Shown here: positions 5,146-5,378 of the stretch, piece after piece
Position numbering within the stretch: position 1 is the first letter of the stretch
Layout of the letters: every line of letters begins with the position of its first letter
Made by a program: the position numbers and the translations under genes
Assembly (NCBI GenBank): GCA_023262065.1
Contig: JALRDW010000048.1
Span: forward strand, 1 to 5,378
Source of the DNA: Acidimicrobiia bacterium
Lineage (GTDB): Bacteria > Actinomycetota > Acidimicrobiia > IMCC26256
Length of the DNA stretch: 5,378 bases
Direction of reading: 5' to 3'
The notes under the pieces: model-generated
The model's input: the letters and a program-made list of their open reading frames with translations, nothing else
Told to the model about the DNA's origin: nothing
Databases searched by the model: none

Positions 5146-5378
5146 TCAGGCGCCGGGGGCCAGGGCCCGCAGGACCCGCATCGTGTCCTCGGGTCCGGCG
5201 AGGACCATCGGCGCCGGGGTGGTGACGCCGTTGGCCGCGTACCGGCGAACGTGCGCCGCGCACTCCTCGGGGGAGCCGTGCACGATGAGGTCGTCGATGA
5301 CCTCGTCGGGGATCGACGCGGTCGCCCGCTTGCGGTCGCCCGCTCGCCACGCGTCCCACATGTCGCGCAGTGCCTCGC
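5146..5378 (-). CDS. LLM-class flavin/F420-dependent oxidoreductase, C-terminal end (5' part outside window)
   Basis: Only the last 76 or so residues are visible, ending at a TGA (5148-5146); the frame is open through the right edge, so the Met at 5361 is internal. The visible part reads EALRDMWDAWRAGDRKRATASIP, then DEVIDDLIVHGSPEECAAHVRRYAANGVTTPAP and a tail ending RVLRALAPGA. The 'D(D)LIVHGSPEECAAHVRRY-ANGVT' pattern is the typical last segment of luciferase-like TIM-barrel oxidoreductases, many of which use F420 in actinobacteria. Cofactor and substrate cannot be judged because the cofactor-binding part is missing. The gene ends 28 bases before the TetR gene on the same strand, so it may be partly co-transcribed with it or controlled by it. 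Confidence 0.82.
   Translation of the reverse strand, partial: EALRDMWDAWRAGDRKRATASIPDEVIDDLIVHGSPEECAAHVRRYAANGVTTPAPMVLAGPEDTMRVLRALAPGA

Overview
The window is GC-rich, densely coding DNA from a chromosome that looks actinobacterial (Actinomycetota). Four things point there: a DUF3052 protein, a protein of the mycothiol-dependent maleylpyruvate isomerase (MDMPI) fold, a luciferase-like (LLM, often F420-dependent) oxidoreductase, and two TANNNT-type -10 boxes exactly seven bases from an ATG, which is the layout of leaderless actinobacterial mRNAs. I cannot fix the class. Acidimicrobiia is a reasonable guess and no more than that. No rRNA, tRNA, insertion sequence, integrase, CRISPR array or phage gene was seen.

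Layout. The left edge holds the 3' end of ftsX (+). It is convergent with a 1-Cys peroxiredoxin of the Prx6 type (-, 505-1140), with a possible bidirectional hairpin between them. A 124-base divergent gap (1141-1264) separates the peroxiredoxin from an EntS-like major facilitator exporter (+, 1265-2545). After a short gap with a good promoter come two closely spaced genes (+): a DUF3052 protein (2614-3021) and, five bases later, a SRAP/HMCES/YedK-type abasic-site DNA-protein crosslink protein (3027-3728). A leaderless MDMPI-fold protein (+, 3759-4484) follows. It runs tail-to-tail, six bases apart, into a leaderless TetR regulator (-, 4491-5117). Upstream of that on the same strand is the 3' end of an LLM-class oxidoreductase (-, 5146 to the right edge).

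How the genes relate. Most are small independent housekeeping or stress units: divisome (FtsX), peroxide detoxification (Prx), export (MFS), abasic-site repair (SRAP) and thiol or redox chemistry (MDMPI fold). The DUF3052-SRAP pair is the only convincing operon. The LLM gene and TetR regulator may form a local regulatory unit. Several genes have redox or damage-response themes, but nothing shows that they work as one system. I find no clear new multi-gene system. The points most worth following are the DUF3052-SRAP coupling, the matched leaderless promoters, and the symmetrical element in the Prx/MFS divergent gap.
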